A DNA stretch of 64,000 nt from Gammaproteobacteria bacterium 50_400_T64 (GCA_002162755.1 MAAS01000020.1:51977-115976), one strand, 5' to 3'. Counted from the stretch's first letter, positions 46,922 through 57,128 are shown. Made by a program: numbers and translations. Notes: generated by a model not told the origin, from the sequence alone.

Positions 46922-48271
46922 ATGAATTCTTTTGAAGTCCGTGCACTGCTGGCGTTGGCCTTTCTTTACGCCAGCCGCATGCTCGGTTTATTTATGGTGC
47001 TGCCGGTTTTTGCGCTGTATGCCGAGGGTTATCCGGGCAGCTCGGCCTTGCTGGTGGGTGTCGGTTTAGGCATTTATGGCTTGAGCCAGGGTTTGTTGCA
47101 AATTCCCTTTGGACTGTTGTCTGATCGCATCGGCCGTAAGCCGCTGATCTTTGCGGGCATGTTGTTGTTTTTGGCGGGTAGCATATTGGCAGCGACGGCG
47201 GATTCGATGGTCGGGCTTATTATTGCTCGCGCTTTGCAGGGTGCCGGTGCGGTGGCCAGTGTGATTATGGCGCTGTTATCTGACCTCACCAAAGAGCAGA
47301 ACCGTATCCGGGCGATGGCCTCTATTGGCGGCAGTATTGGTTTGTCTTTTGGCGTGGCGATGGTCGTCGGGCCGATCGTTGCTAATCACTGGGGCTTATC
47401 TGGGGTGTTCTGGCTGACCTCCGTGTTGGCGGCTGTGGGTATTTTAGTGGTGGCGTTTGCGGTGCCCAGCCCAGTGGCGCGCCACGGCGGTCATGAGGTT
47501 ATTCCTCTGCCATCGATGTTGGGGCGAGTGTTGCGCGATGCTGAACTACGGCGACTGAATATCGGTATTTTCGCCCTGCATTTTGCGCAAATGGCGACCT
47601 GGGTGGCTCTGCCTTTAATGCTGGAACAGACTTTTGACTTTGCCCGTGACCGGCATTGGCTACTGTATTTGGGCACCATGGGCGGCGGCTTTGTGTTGAT
47701 GGTGCCGTTTATCTGGTATGGCGAGTCGAAGCGTAAAATGAAGCCGGTGTTTATTATTGCCGTTGCGCTGCTGGCTTTGGCTGAGCTGTTGATGGCGAGC
47801 GCCGGTACGACATTCAATATAATGATCGCCGGCCTGCTGGTGTTCTTTATGGCGTTTAATCTGCTTGAGGCTTCGCTGCCGTCACTGGTCAGCAAGCTGA
47901 GCCCGGCGGGTATTAAAGGTACGGCGCTGGGGGTGTATTCGACCAGTCAGTTTCTCGGTACTTTTTGCGGTGGTGTGGTGGGTGGTATTGTTGCCCAGCA
48001 ATACGGCAATGGCGCGGTGTTCTGGGCTTCGCTAGTGGCGGCATTGGTGTGGCTGGGTTTTGCGATGACCATGCAGCCTCCGCGCTATTTGCGCAGTGTT
48101 GAAGTCGAGCTGCAGAATAGAGAGTCGCTTGATGCGAAGGGTTTGATGACGCAAGTTGCAGGGGTGGTCGATGTGGTGATTATTCCCGGTCAAAATATGG
48201 CGTATGTAAAGGTCGATGACGAGTATTTTGAGCAAGAGCAGATGGATGCCTTATTGGCTCAATCGAGTTAA
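46922..48271 (+). CDS. MFS transporter, YajR-like
   Basis: 449 residues, twelve predicted membrane helices; the loop 2-3 motif is GLLSDRIGRKPLIFAG, a drug/proton antiporter signature. After the last helix (about residue 385) there is a soluble C-terminal tail with TQVAGVVDVVIIPGQNMAYVKVD, resembling the ferredoxin-like YAM domain of E. coli YajR. Substrate unknown. It sits directly before ssb; in Pseudomonas this MFS gene lies between uvrA and ssb. Confidence 0.88.
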   Translation: MNSFEVRALLALAFLYASRMLGLFMVLPVFALYAEGYPGSSALLVGVGLGIYGLSQGLLQIPFGLLSDRIGRKPLIFAGMLLFLAGSILAATADSMVGLIIARALQGAGAVASVIMALLSDLTKEQNRIRAMASIGGSIGLSFGVAMVVGPIVANHWGLSGVFWLTSVLAAVGILVVAFAVPSPVARHGGHEVIPLPSMLGRVLRDAELRRLNIGIFALHFAQMATWVALPLMLEQTFDFARDRHWLLYLGTMGGGFVLMVPFIWYGESKRKMKPVFIIAVALLALAELLMASAGTTFNIMIAGLLVFFMAFNLLEASLPSLVSKLSPAGIKGTALGVYSTSQFLGTFCGGVVGGIVAQQYGNGAVFWASLVAALVWLGFAMTMQPPRYLRSVEVELQNRESLDAKGLMTQVAGVVDVVIIPGQNMAYVKVDDEYFEQEQMDALLAQSS

Positions 48272-48326
48272 ACTTCAGTTCGTGAATCACCGTATTTAAT
48301 CAGATGAGTAAAAGTAGGAGGCAATT

Positions 48327-48860
48327 ATGGCCAGAGGCATCAACAAAGTTATTTTAATTGGCAACCTGGGGCAGGACCCTGAAATGCGCGCTATGCCCTC
48401 GGGCGGTGCGGTGACCAACCTGACCATTGCCACCAGTGAAAGCTGGAAAGACAAGCAAACCGGCCAGCCTCAGGAACGTACTGAATGGCACCGGGTGGTT
48501 TTCTTTAATCGACTGGCAGAAATTGCCGGTGAGTATTTGAAGAAGGGCAGCAAGGTGTATATCGAAGGTTCGCTGCGTACCCGCAAATGGCAGGACAAGA
48601 ACACCGGTGCCGATCGTTACACCACTGAAATTGTCGCCAATGAAATGCAGATGCTCGACAGTCGCGGTGGCGGTGAAGGCATGGGCGGTGGTCAGGGTTA
48701 TGCTCAGCAGGGTGGCGGTCAAGGCTATGCTCAGCAGGGCGCTCCAGCGGCTCAGCCCCAGCGTGCTCAGCAGGCACCTGCCCAGGCCCAACCTCAAGCA
48801 GCACCGGCGCAAAATGAGCCAGCAGGTTTTGATAACTTCGATGACGATATTCCGTTCTAG
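48327..48860 (+). CDS. ssb: Single-stranded DNA-binding protein
   Basis: 177 residues. OB-fold domain (about 1-110: [51 protein letters not shown]), then a Gly/Gln/Ala/Pro-rich linker containing a duplicated [14 protein letters not shown] unit, and the acidic tip DDDIPF that binds partner proteins. A good AGGAGG ribosome-binding site precedes the ATG. Confidence 0.98.
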   Translation: MARGINKVILIGNLGQDPEMRAMPSGGAVTNLTIATSESWKDKQTGQPQERTEWHRVVFFNRLAEIAGEYLKKGSKVYIEGSLRTRKWQDKNTGADRYTTEIVANEMQMLDSRGGGEGMGGGQGYAQQGGGQGYAQQGAPAAQPQRAQQAPAQAQPQAAPAQNEPAGFDNFDDDIPF

Positions 48861-48920
48861 GGGTTTTTAGGCCGCAATATTTTTAACGAAAATTCTTTAA
48901 CTAACGCAGGGAAACTATTA

Positions 48921-49514
48921 GTGAGCACCAATTTAACCTGGCACGAAACCATTGTTAGCAAAGCGGAACGCGCCAAACAGAAACAGCAAAAACCGAGTGT
49001 GATCTGGTTTACCGGCCTTAGTGGTTCGGGTAAATCGACACTTGCAAATGCGCTGGAACGGGCATTGTTTGAGCGTGGTCACCACTGTTATTTACTCGAC
49101 GGCGATAATGTACGTCAGGGTTTAAATAGCGATTTGGGTTTTAGTGATGAAGCTCGAGTGGAGAATATCCGCCGTATTGGTGAGACCGCGAAGTTGTTCG
49201 TCGACTCGGGCTTGATTGTGATGACGGCCTTTATTTCACCTTTCCGTACCGAGCGAGATCTGGCGCGTAATTTGGTGGAAGATGATGAGTTTATCGAGGT
49301 TCATGTTTCCGCATCGCTGGATGTCTGTGAGGAGCGCGATCCGAAGGGCCTGTATAAAAAGGCACGAGCGGGTGAGATACCCAACTTCACGGGCATCGAT
49401 TCAGCCTACGAGGCGCCTGAAAACCCTGAGGTGTTAATCGATACCGGCAATAATGATGTCGCCACTTGTGCCGAGCAATTGGTTGATTATCTGGTTAAGA
49501 AGGGCGTTATCTAG
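48921..49514 (+). CDS. cysC: Adenylylsulfate kinase CysC
   Basis: 197 residues from GTG at 48921. P-loop [14 protein letters not shown] (residues 32-45), [16 protein letters not shown] and [13 protein letters not shown] identify APS kinase, which phosphorylates APS to PAPS. It is a stand-alone kinase, 60 bp after ssb and 37 kb from sat, whose product it uses. Ends at a strong palindromic terminator. Confidence 0.96.
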   Translation: MSTNLTWHETIVSKAERAKQKQQKPSVIWFTGLSGSGKSTLANALERALFERGHHCYLLDGDNVRQGLNSDLGFSDEARVENIRRIGETAKLFVDSGLIVMTAFISPFRTERDLARNLVEDDEFIEVHVSASLDVCEERDPKGLYKKARAGEIPNFTGIDSAYEAPENPEVLIDTGNNDVATCAEQLVDYLVKKGVI

Positions 49515-49573
49515 TTCGCTCTTTTTTGTGCTGGGTTTTTGAAGCTCGAATGCCTCGGCAATAATAACCAGGC

Positions 49574-49617
49574 AACAAAAAAGCCCCGTGACAGTGCTGT
49601 CACGGGGCTTTTTTGTT
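49574..49617. terminator. Bidirectional terminator between cysC and fabB
   Basis: Perfect 21-bp arms around a TG centre, with GCCCCGTGACAG as GC core and six A/T outside. Works on both strands for the convergent genes. Confidence 0.95.
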
Positions 49618-49640
49618 AGAGCGTTTTTAATTTAGGCGCT

Positions 49641-50858
49641 TTAGTCTTTAAACTTTTCCAGAATCAGCGTGGCATTGGTGCCGCCAAAGCCGAAGCTGTT
49701 GGACATAATTCGCTCGAGTTTCACGTTCTCAACTTTCTCCGTAACGATAGGCATATCGGCGACGGCGGGGTCGAGGGTTTCGATATTAGCCGAGACTGCG
49801 ATAAAGTCGTTTTCCATCATCAGTAGGCTGTAGATAGCTTCGTGTACGCCAGCCGCGCCGAGAGAGTGGCCGGAGAGTGACTTAGTGGAACCAATCGGTG
49901 GCCCGTCAGTACCGAATACTTCGCGTATTGCGGCCATTTCCTGTACGTCACCGACCGGGGTGCTGGTGCCGTGGGTGTTGATGTAGTCAATGCTGCCGTC
50001 AGTGGTGGCCATGGCTTGCTGCATGCAGCGAACGGCACCTTCACCGGAGGGGGCGACCATGTCGTAGCCGTCAGAGGTGGCACCGTAACCAACAATTTCA
50101 GCGTAGATTTTCGCGCCGCGTGCTTTGGCGTGCTCAAGTTCTTCAACCACAAAGCAGCCGCCACCGCAGGACATGACAAAGCCATCTCTATCGGCATCGT
50201 AGGCCCGCGAGGCTTTCTCAGGCGTGTCGTTGTACTTGGATGACAGGGCACCCATCGCGTCAAACATGCTGACCATGGACCAGTGTTCTTCTTCAGCACC
50301 ACCGGCAAAGAGAATGTCTTGTTTGCCGAGCTGAATTTGCTCTACCGCTGCGCCAATACAATGGGCGCTAGTGGCGCAGGCTGATGAGATGCTCATGTTT
50401 AGTCCCTTAATCTTAAAGGGCGTTGCCAGACAGGCAGAGACCGAGCTGCTCATGATTTGTGTGACCCGATAGGGGCCCATTTTGCGTACGCCTTTGCTGC
50501 GTAGGATGTCGACAGATTCGACAAACTTGTCGCCGGATATGCCGCCAGCACCCATGATTAAGCCGGTGCGGGGGTTGGAAACATCGTCTTCGGCCAGCTG
50601 AGCGTCTTCGATGGCCTGTTGCATGGCGATGTAGGCATAGACCGCAGGGGTGCTCATAAAGCGCAGATGCTTACGGTCGACGTGTTCTTTTGGGTCGATG
50701 TGAATCTGTCCGGCGACCTGGCTTTTCAGGCCCATTTCGCGGTACTCATCTTTGGCGCTAATGCCTGATTTCCCTTCTTGCAGGGAGGCCAATACTTCTG
50801 CGGCGTTGTTGCCAAGGCAAGAAATGACTCCCATTCCAGTGATAACTGCACGTCTCAT
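49641..50858 (-). CDS. fabB: Beta-ketoacyl-ACP synthase I FabB
   Basis: 405 residues from ATG at 50858, AGGGA 8 nt upstream; the extra 27 codons to 50939 are not family-like. Catalytic Cys161 ([10 protein letters not shown]), His in [11 protein letters not shown] (about 296) and His in SGHSLGAAG (about 331) form the Cys-His-His triad. It elongates cis-3-decenoyl-ACP made by FabA, essential for unsaturated fatty acids. It follows fabA by 242 bp, wider than is usual for this pair. Confidence 0.96.
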   Translation of the reverse strand: MRRAVITGMGVISCLGNNAAEVLASLQEGKSGISAKDEYREMGLKSQVAGQIHIDPKEHVDRKHLRFMSTPAVYAYIAMQQAIEDAQLAEDDVSNPRTGLIMGAGGISGDKFVESVDILRSKGVRKMGPYRVTQIMSSSVSACLATPFKIKGLNMSISSACATSAHCIGAAVEQIQLGKQDILFAGGAEEEHWSMVSMFDAMGALSSKYNDTPEKASRAYDADRDGFVMSCGGGCFVVEELEHAKARGAKIYAEIVGYGATSDGYDMVAPSGEGAVRCMQQAMATTDGSIDYINTHGTSTPVGDVQEMAAIREVFGTDGPPIGSTKSLSGHSLGAAGVHEAIYSLLMMENDFIAVSANIETLDPAVADMPIVTEKVENVKLERIMSNSFGFGGTNATLILEKFKD

Positions 50859-50909
50859 GAATAATCCCTGGCTCGCTAGAGCGATTGACTCGGTGTTAGA
50901 AGATTGGCG

Positions 50910-50939
50910 ATTGTAACCAATTGTCTGGTACTCCAGCAA
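50910..50939 (-). promoter_or_regulatory. Possible separate promoter for fabB
   Basis: On the minus strand TTGCTG, 18 bp, TACAAT, about 52 nt before the fabB ATG. It would explain the long fabA-fabB gap. Confidence 0.4.
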
Positions 50940-51080
50940 TCATGTATTGATGGTTTCAGTGGGCGCTAACAGACCCACACTTCGGTGCTCCGCAACGACG
51001 TTACAGTGCTTAACAAGGACTGCTGCCATTATTAAATACTGCGTCTTGTCGCGAAACATCACAGGAACGCTGAACCGATC

Positions 51081-51102
51081 AACACGCGATTGTTGGCGTG
51101 TT
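51081..51102 (-). repeat. Hairpin at the fabA stop codon
   Basis: AACACGC (51081-51087) and GCGTGTT (51096-51102) enclose an 8-nt loop and overlap the fabA TAA. No T-run, so not a normal terminator; may stabilise the fabA mRNA 3' end. Confidence 0.35.
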
Positions 51103-51631
51103 AGAAGTTGTCAGTGGAGGTGAACAGGCCAACACGCAGGCCTTTAGCGGTATAAATCTCTTTGCCGTCGACCAGCATAGTGCCGTCGGCGATGGCCATT
51201 ACCAGTTTGCGCTCGATAACACGGCTAATGTCCAGGCGGTAGGTGACCTTCTTGTGGGTCGGTAACACTTGCCCTGTAAACTTCACTTCACTAGAGCCCA
51301 ATGCACGGCCGCGACCTTCGTTGCCGCGCCAGGTAAGGAAAAACCCGACGAGTTGCCACAGCGCATCAAGGCCAAGGCAGCCCGGCATTACCGGGTCACC
51401 GGGGAAGTGGCATTGGAAAAACCACAGGTCGGGATTGATGTCGAGTTCAGCGATTACCTCACCTTTCCCGTAAGCACCACCTTCTTTACTGATATGGATA
51501 ATGCGGTCGGTCATCAGCATATTGGGTGCAGGCAGTTGTGCGGCCTTGGGGCCGAAGAGTTTTCCTTCGGAACAGGCGATTAAGTCTTCGTAGTCAAAAC
51601 TGTTGCGCTGGCGAGCATCTGAATCGTTCAA
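51101..51631 (-). CDS. fabA: 3-hydroxydecanoyl-ACP dehydratase/isomerase FabA
   Basis: 176 residues, hot-dog fold. His75 ([11 protein letters not shown]) and Asp89 ([11 protein letters not shown]) are the catalytic pair. It dehydrates 3-hydroxydecanoyl-ACP and isomerises trans-2 to cis-3-decenoyl-ACP, the branch point to unsaturated fatty acids. Upstream of fabB in the same direction. Length and motifs normal. Confidence 0.97.
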   Translation of the reverse strand: MNDSDARQRNSFDYEDLIACSEGKLFGPKAAQLPAPNMLMTDRIIHISKEGGAYGKGEVIAELDINPDLWFFQCHFPGDPVMPGCLGLDALWQLVGFFLTWRGNEGRGRALGSSEVKFTGQVLPTHKKVTYRLDISRVIERKLVMAIADGTMLVDGKEIYTAKGLRVGLFTSTDNF

Positions 51632-51676
51632 AAGTAACCTCTTGCTTTGTGCGGGGCGATCAAAAAAAGACGCGAT

Positions 51677-51704
51677 ATTTTAGCCTAATTACGGCTTATG
51701 TCCA
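51677..51704 (-). promoter_or_regulatory. Promoter of fabA with palindrome in the spacer
   Basis: On the minus strand TGGACA, 16-bp spacer and TAAAAT. The spacer holds an AGCC-N7-GGCT inverted repeat overlapping the -10, a plausible repressor site; no FabR- or DesT-type consensus could be confirmed by eye. Confidence 0.5.
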
Positions 51705-51907
51705 GTCTGCGCTAGACAATATGCTGATGCTAAGCCGTGCGGCTTCGGCGAAGGCGATGCGTGAGCCTTGTTGGTCGTCGCTACAATCAATCACAGGTAA
51801 GTTTTTTTCAGCCAGTTTGCCTAATTGTCATAGATTTTCGTTACAGTGCTCTACCTCGATTTTAGGGCGGTAATACAATGCTTCCTGCTAATTAAAAGGA
51901 TTTGTCT

Positions 51908-52741
51908 GTGATCAAGAAATGTCTATTTCCCGTTGCCGGTTATGGCACGCGATTTTTACCCGCCACCAAGGCTATGCCGAAAGAAATGCTGCCGGTGGTG
52001 AATAAGCCTCTGGTGCAATACGGTGTTGAAGAGGCGCTGACGGCGGGCCTCACTGAAATTTGTTTTGTCACCGGGCGCGGCAAGCGGGCGATCAATGACT
52101 TCTTTGATACCAGCTATGAGCTGGAGCATCAAATTGCAGGTACTTCCAAAGAAAAATACCTGACGAGTATCAAAGAGGTAATAAGCAACGCTAAATTTAC
52201 CTCCACCCGCCAGTCGGAGATGAAGGGTTTGGGCCATGCCATATTGACGGGCGAATTGCTCGTTGGGCAGGAACCCTTTGGCGTGGTGCTCGCCGATGAC
52301 CTGTGCATCACCGAGGGCGACAGTGTGATGGAGCAGCTGGCGAAAATTTATCGCCGCACCGGCTGCAGTGTTATCGCTATTCAGGAAATCGACGATGAGG
52401 AAATTTCCAAGTTCGGCGTGATTGCTGGCGTTGAAGAAGAGCCCGGTTTGTATCGCGTGACCGACATGGTTGAAAAACCTGATTTGGCCGATGCGCCGAG
52501 CAACCTGGCCATTATCGGCCGCTATATTTTGACCCCCTTTATTTTCGAGCTGTTACGCCACACCCCACCGGGTAAAAACGGTGAGGTGCAGCTGACCGAT
52601 GCTCTGCTATCACTGGCGAAAAGCAGCAAAGTGCTGGCCTATAAATTTAAGGGCCGCCGCTTTGATTGCGGCAGTGTCGACGGCTATGTCGAGGCAACTA
52701 ACTATGTCTATGAAAATATTTACTTGAAGGGTGAGCAGTAA
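51908..52741 (+). CDS. galU: UTP-glucose-1-phosphate uridylyltransferase GalU
   Basis: 277 residues from GTG at 51908, with AAAAGGA 7 nt upstream; a TTG at 51902 is too close to it. KCLFPVAGYGTRFLPATKAMPKEMLP and DDLCITEG are diagnostic. It makes UDP-glucose, used for LPS core, polysaccharide and cell-envelope sugars. It lies 3 nt before manB, so the two are probably co-translated. Confidence 0.96.
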   Translation: MIKKCLFPVAGYGTRFLPATKAMPKEMLPVVNKPLVQYGVEEALTAGLTEICFVTGRGKRAINDFFDTSYELEHQIAGTSKEKYLTSIKEVISNAKFTSTRQSEMKGLGHAILTGELLVGQEPFGVVLADDLCITEGDSVMEQLAKIYRRTGCSVIAIQEIDDEEISKFGVIAGVEEEPGLYRVTDMVEKPDLADAPSNLAIIGRYILTPFIFELLRHTPPGKNGEVQLTDALLSLAKSSKVLAYKFKGRRFDCGSVDGYVEATNYVYENIYLKGEQ

Positions 52742-52744
52742 ACG

Positions 52745-54097
52745 ATGGTTGAATCTTATTCATGTTTTAAAGCCTATGACATTCGTGGACGTGTACCGAG
52801 CGAACTGAATGAAGGCATCGCCTATCGCATTGGCCGTGCCTTTGCCCAGTATCTCAATGCTGGGCGCATCGTCGTCGGTCACGATATTCGTCTGACAAGC
52901 CCCTCGCTTTGCGATGCGGTGGTGGAAGGCATTCGCGATGCCGGTTGCGATGTGGTGCATATCGGCGAGTGCGGCACCGAAGAGATCTATTTCGCCACCT
53001 TTGATGGCGGCTACGATGGCGGGCTGGTCGTGACGGCCAGCCACAACCCGATGGACTTTAACGGCATGAAGTTTGTGCGCGAGGGCTCACGGCCAATTAG
53101 CGGTGACGACGGCTTGCCAGAAATTAAGGCCCTGGCGGAGCAGGGTGAGTTTAGTGCTGCGCCGCGCCGGGGTGAGTTGAGCCACAGCGCTGATAAGCAG
53201 GCTTATATCGAGCACCTGCTGTCCTATGTTGATATCGATTCGCTGTCGCCGCTCAAAATCGTCGTCAATGCCGGTAACGGTGGTGCGGGTTCGGTGGTTG
53301 ATTTACTCGAGCCCCACCTGCCTTTTGAGTTTATTAAGGTGCATCATCAGCCCGATGGGCGCTTTCCCAATGGTATCCCCAATCCTTTGCTGGAAGAAAA
53401 TCGTGCAGCCACGGCGGATGTGGTGAAGCGGGAAAAAGCGGATTTGGGTATCGCCTGGGACGGTGACTTTGACCGTTGTTTCTTTTTCGATAGCCTGGGT
53501 AATTTTGTCGAAGGCTATTATCTGGTGGGTTTACTCTCGACTGCATTCCTGAAAAAAAATGGCGGCGGCAAGGTGATTCACGACCCCCGCTTAACTTGGA
53601 ATACCATCGAGCTTGCCGAGCAATGCGGCGGGCAGGCGATTCAGAGTAAAACCGGGCACTCCTTCATTAAGCAGGTGATGCGTGACGAAAACGCCCTCTA
53701 CGGCGGTGAGATGAGCGCCCATCACTACTTCCGTGATTTTGCCTACTGCGACAGCGGTATGATTCCCTGGTTGCTGGTGGCCGAGCTGGTCGGCACCTCG
53801 GGTAGTACTTTATCGGAGTTGATGGCAGACAGCCAGGCCCGTTACCCAGTGAGCGGTGAAATTAACCGTGAAGTTGACGATGCTGCAGCGATGCTGGCGC
53901 GTATTGAAAAGCACTATGCCGCCAGTGCTGACCTGCTAGATAAGACCGATGGCGTGAGTATGGACTTTGGTGACTGGCGCTTTAATGTGCGCATGTCGAA
54001 TACTGAGCCGCTGGTACGTTTAAATGTTGAGTCCCGTGGTGACGAGGCTTTGATGAAGGCAAAAACGGCGGAGCTATTGGCTTTTCTTGAGGCTTAG
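52745..54097 (+). CDS. manB: Phosphomannomutase
   Basis: 450 residues, alpha-D-phosphohexomutase. Phosphoserine loop TASHNPMDFNGMKF (Ser near 99), metal loop DGDFDRCFFFD, substrate loop GGEMSAHHYFRDF with GEMSAHH typical of PMM/PGM, and phosphate-binding RMSNTEPLVRLN. It converts mannose-6-phosphate to mannose-1-phosphate for ManC; the AlgC-type enzymes also act on glucose. Starts 3 nt after galU; ends at a palindromic terminator. Confidence 0.93.
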   Translation: MVESYSCFKAYDIRGRVPSELNEGIAYRIGRAFAQYLNAGRIVVGHDIRLTSPSLCDAVVEGIRDAGCDVVHIGECGTEEIYFATFDGGYDGGLVVTASHNPMDFNGMKFVREGSRPISGDDGLPEIKALAEQGEFSAAPRRGELSHSADKQAYIEHLLSYVDIDSLSPLKIVVNAGNGGAGSVVDLLEPHLPFEFIKVHHQPDGRFPNGIPNPLLEENRAATADVVKREKADLGIAWDGDFDRCFFFDSLGNFVEGYYLVGLLSTAFLKKNGGGKVIHDPRLTWNTIELAEQCGGQAIQSKTGHSFIKQVMRDENALYGGEMSAHHYFRDFAYCDSGMIPWLLVAELVGTSGSTLSELMADSQARYPVSGEINREVDDAAAMLARIEKHYAASADLLDKTDGVSMDFGDWRFNVRMSNTEPLVRLNVESRGDEALMKAKTAELLAFLEA

Positions 54098-54130
54098 TTT
54101 TATTCAATGATGAGCTAAGCTGTTATTTAC

Positions 54131-54172
54131 AGCCATAAAAAAACCCCGCATTTGCGGGGTTTTTTTATGGCT
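54131..54172. terminator. Bidirectional terminator between manB and pntB
   Basis: Perfect 20-bp arms around a TT centre (core ACCCCGCA with seven A/T outside, flanked by GCCAT/ATGGC). Confidence 0.95.
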
Positions 54173-54189
54173 GGCTTTTGAGCTGTTTG

Positions 54190-55590
54190 CTAGCTCATGG
54201 CCAGTGCGGCAGTGATTTCAATAACCGCCTTTTTACCATCGCCATACACCATCAGGCAATTGTCCATGGCAAACAGTGGGTTAGGCAAGCCAGCAAAGCC
54301 GGGGCTCAGCGAACGCTTGATAACCACAACAGTTTGCGCCTTGTCGACGTGAAGAATCGGCATGCCGTAAATGGGGCTACCTTTGTCTTCCCGCGCCATG
54401 GGGTTGGTCACGTCGTTGGCACCGATAACGATGGCAACATCCGTCTGCTCGAAGGTGGGGTTGATGCGATCCATCTCGACCAGCTGGTCGTAGGGCACTT
54501 CCGCTTCCGCGAGCAACACGTTCATGTGGCCAGGCATACGACCGGCAACGGGGTGGATGGCAAACTCAACTTCAATGCCTTTGTCTTCCATCACATCAGA
54601 CAGTTCACGCACGGCGTGTTGAGCCTGAGCCATAGCCATACCAAAGCCGGGCACGATAACAACGCGGCGGGCCGTTTCGAGGATCATGGCAATTTCTTCC
54701 GCCTGAGCACTCTTCACTTTACCGGCATAGACTTCGTCAGCATCAATCGCCTCACTACCTTCAGCCATGACACCGAACAGCACGTTGGTCAGCGAGCGGT
54801 TCATAGCGACACACATAATCTGTGTCAAAATGAGACCGGAAGCACCAACCAGTGAGCCGGAGACGATCAGTACGGTATTACCCATAATGAAGCCAGCTGC
54901 GGCGGCTGCAATACCCGAATAGGAATTCAGCAGTGCAATAACAACGGGCATATCGGCGCCGCCAATTGGCAGTACGATGGTGATACCGAGGATGCACGCT
55001 GCGGCGATCAAGCCCCAAAACAGGGTGCTGTTAGTCGGGTCAAAGCAGAGCATGCCGAGCATGGTAATGGCGGAGATAAACAAGGCCGCATTGAGAAACT
55101 TGATGCCAGTAAAGCCGATGGACTGGCCGGAGATCAATTCCTGCAGCTTGGCAAAGGCCACCAAGCTACCGGTCATGGTGACCGAGCCAATCAGCACGGT
55201 AAGCATCACAAAACTGACGGCAATGCCGCCCATGACACCGCTTTCATAACCTTCGCCACCACTGGTGAGCAGGTAGCTTGCCGCTGCCAGGCCAAGCGAA
55301 GCACCACCACCACAACCGTTCAGCAGAGCGATCATTTGTGGCATTGAGGTCATCTGAATGCGAGTGGCCATAATGCCGCCAATAGCACCACCGACGAGAA
55401 CGCCAGCAATGATGTACTCGTAGCTGACAATGCTTTTATCCAGCAGTGTAATAACCACGGCAATCAACATACCGATGGCGGATAGCATATTGCCGCGAAC
55501 CGCCGTTTTCGGCTTGGTTAGCCCCTTGATGCCGAGAATAAAGAAGACGGCGGAGATGAGGTAAATTAGATCCACTAAGTTGGTATTCAT
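54190..55590 (-). CDS. pntB: Proton-translocating NAD(P) transhydrogenase, beta subunit
   Basis: 466 residues. N-terminal membrane domain II (about eight helices, to about residue 270) and C-terminal NADP(H)-binding domain III (VVIVPGFGMAMAQAQHAV, the GxGxxA variant, and NVLLAEAEVPYDQL). It transfers hydride from NADH to NADP+ using the proton gradient. Third gene of a three-subunit set, 3 nt after pntAB. Confidence 0.96.
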   Translation of the reverse strand: MNTNLVDLIYLISAVFFILGIKGLTKPKTAVRGNMLSAIGMLIAVVITLLDKSIVSYEYIIAGVLVGGAIGGIMATRIQMTSMPQMIALLNGCGGGASLGLAAASYLLTSGGEGYESGVMGGIAVSFVMLTVLIGSVTMTGSLVAFAKLQELISGQSIGFTGIKFLNAALFISAITMLGMLCFDPTNSTLFWGLIAAACILGITIVLPIGGADMPVVIALLNSYSGIAAAAAGFIMGNTVLIVSGSLVGASGLILTQIMCVAMNRSLTNVLFGVMAEGSEAIDADEVYAGKVKSAQAEEIAMILETARRVVIVPGFGMAMAQAQHAVRELSDVMEDKGIEVEFAIHPVAGRMPGHMNVLLAEAEVPYDQLVEMDRINPTFEQTDVAIVIGANDVTNPMAREDKGSPIYGMPILHVDKAQTVVVIKRSLSPGFAGLPNPLFAMDNCLMVYGDGKKAVIEITAALAMS

Positions 55591-55593
55591 GAT

Positions 55594-55881
55594 CTAGTTT
55601 TTCCTCTTGAACATGGCGAGCATGCGATTGGTGACCAGATAGCCGCCAATCACGTTGATGGTAGCCATAACAACAGCGATGAAGCCGAGGCCGTGAACCA
55701 GCCCGGAAGCACTATCGCCAGCACCAGCGGCGATAACGGCGCCCACCAAGGTAATACCTGAAATGGCATTGGTGCCCGACATTAGAGGGGTGTGCAGAGT
55801 GGGTGGTACTTTGGTGATCAGTTCCACGCCGAGGAACAGTGACAGCACAAAAAGTGCCAGTTGCATAACGATCATTTCCAT
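55594..55881 (-). CDS. pntAB: NAD(P) transhydrogenase alpha subunit part 2 (membrane part)
   Basis: 95 residues with about three hydrophobic helices (VMQLALFVLSLFLG; SGITLVGAVIAAG; LGFIAVVMATINVIGGYLV). It matches the C-terminal membrane part of E. coli PntA, here as a separate gene, the Rhodospirillum-type split. Its ATG directly touches the pntAA stop (TAATG-like overlap), and pntB follows within 3 nt, so all three are coupled. Confidence 0.94.
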   Translation of the reverse strand: MEMIVMQLALFVLSLFLGVELITKVPPTLHTPLMSGTNAISGITLVGAVIAAGAGDSASGLVHGLGFIAVVMATINVIGGYLVTNRMLAMFKRKN

Positions 55882-57128
55882 TAGGAAGCTCCCCCTTCTT
55901 TTTGCTCGGTGTCGTCATCTGCGTCGAGGTCGACTGATTCACCCAGGTCGATGCTGTTGTTGAGGTCAATGGCCGGATAGCCGAGCAGTTCACGCATACG
56001 TTTGTGCGGTACATCGCCGCCGTGGGCGACAACGGTTTCGAACACGATCTCATCTTCGAAATCGAGTGTTAAGTTGTTTTCTTCATCGAGCAGGTGCTCG
56101 AGCAGCGTCTCGATATTTTTGCCAAACATCTGGCTGCCGTGGTGCGGGATAGTTGCGGCCAGATTGTCGGGGCCGATAATCGTGACGCCGTGGGCGACGA
56201 CGGTTTCACCGAGTTTGGTGAGTTCGCAGTTGCCGCCACGCTCAGCGGCGAGATCGACAATCACAGCGCCGGGCTTCATGGCTTTAACCATATCAGCGGT
56301 AACCAGAATCGGCGACTTGGCACCGGGAATGGCAGCCGTGGTAATCACCAGATCTTGCTCGGCGAGCACGGCTGTCATTAATTCCTGCTGGCGACGAATA
56401 AAGTCTTCGCCCTGTTCTTTGGCGTAGCCGCCTTTGTCTTCCGAGCTGTCGGTTTCCAGATCAAGCTCAATAGGTTTGGCACCTACCGAGATGATTTGGT
56501 CGCGAGCGGCAGGGCGAACGTCGTAGGCTTCAACCACACCGCCGAGGCGCTTGGCCGTGGCACAGGCCTGCAGGCCGGCAACGCCAACACCCATAATAAA
56601 GGTGCGCATGGGTTGCAAGGTACCGGCGGCGGTCATCAACATGGGCATGATGCGCGGTGATAGACCCGCGCCCAGCAGTACGGCTTTATAACCAGCCAGT
56701 GTTGCCATTGACGAGAGCACATCCATGCTTTGTGCGCGGCTGATGCGCGGCACCAGCTCCATCGCAATAGCGGTGGCGCCCGTTTTGGCAATTTTTTCAG
56801 CAGTGGCGGGAGAACCCAATGGATCCATCATGCCGGCGATTAACTGTCCGGGTTTGAGGTGAGCCAGATCGTCGTCGCCATTGATTTCGTTGGCACCGAA
56901 AGATTGCACTTGGGCGACGATATTTGCTTTGGCGAAAATTTCAGACCGGTCGGTACTGATCGCTGCTCCAGCATCTTTATAGAGCTCATCGGAAAATCCT
57001 GCGGCTTCACCAGCGTTGGATTCAACAATGAACTCAACGCCTTTCTTTGACCACACCTGAATATTGGCGGGGGTCATAGCCACCCTGTCTTCTCGGGGTT
57101 TTATTTCCCGGGGTATGCCTACTATCAC
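55881..57128 (-). CDS. pntAA: NAD(P) transhydrogenase alpha subunit part 1 (NAD-binding)
   Basis: 415 residues from GTG at 57128 with GAGG 8 nt upstream. GIPREIKPREDRVAMTP, RISRAQSMDVLSSMATLAGYKAV and the NAD motif GVGVAGLQA followed by AYDVRPAARDQI define domain I of transhydrogenase. Soluble, cytoplasmic, NAD(H)-binding. It ends in an acidic tail. It is the alanine dehydrogenase-like half; the transmembrane part is a separate gene. Confidence 0.95.
   Translation of the reverse strand: MIVGIPREIKPREDRVAMTPANIQVWSKKGVEFIVESNAGEAAGFSDELYKDAGAAISTDRSEIFAKANIVAQVQSFGANEINGDDDLAHLKPGQLIAGMMDPLGSPATAEKIAKTGATAIAMELVPRISRAQSMDVLSSMATLAGYKAVLLGAGLSPRIMPMLMTAAGTLQPMRTFIMGVGVAGLQACATAKRLGGVVEAYDVRPAARDQIISVGAKPIELDLETDSSEDKGGYAKEQGEDFIRRQQELMTAVLAEQDLVITTAAIPGAKSPILVTADMVKAMKPGAVIVDLAAERGGNCELTKLGETVVAHGVTIIGPDNLAATIPHHGSQMFGKNIETLLEHLLDEENNLTLDFEDEIVFETVVAHGGDVPHKRMRELLGYPAIDLNNSIDLGESVDLDADDDTEQKEGGAS

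Noticed and set aside
51866..51874. An ops (JUMPstart-like) RfaH site before galU
   Set aside because: GGGCGGTAAT only resembles the 5' half of GGCGGTAGC and is not upstream of the polysaccharide operon; coincidence is likelier.
54178..54855. A 225-codon open frame antisense to pntB
   Set aside because: Entirely within pntB on the other strand, His/Asn-rich low-complexity translation typical of shadow frames.
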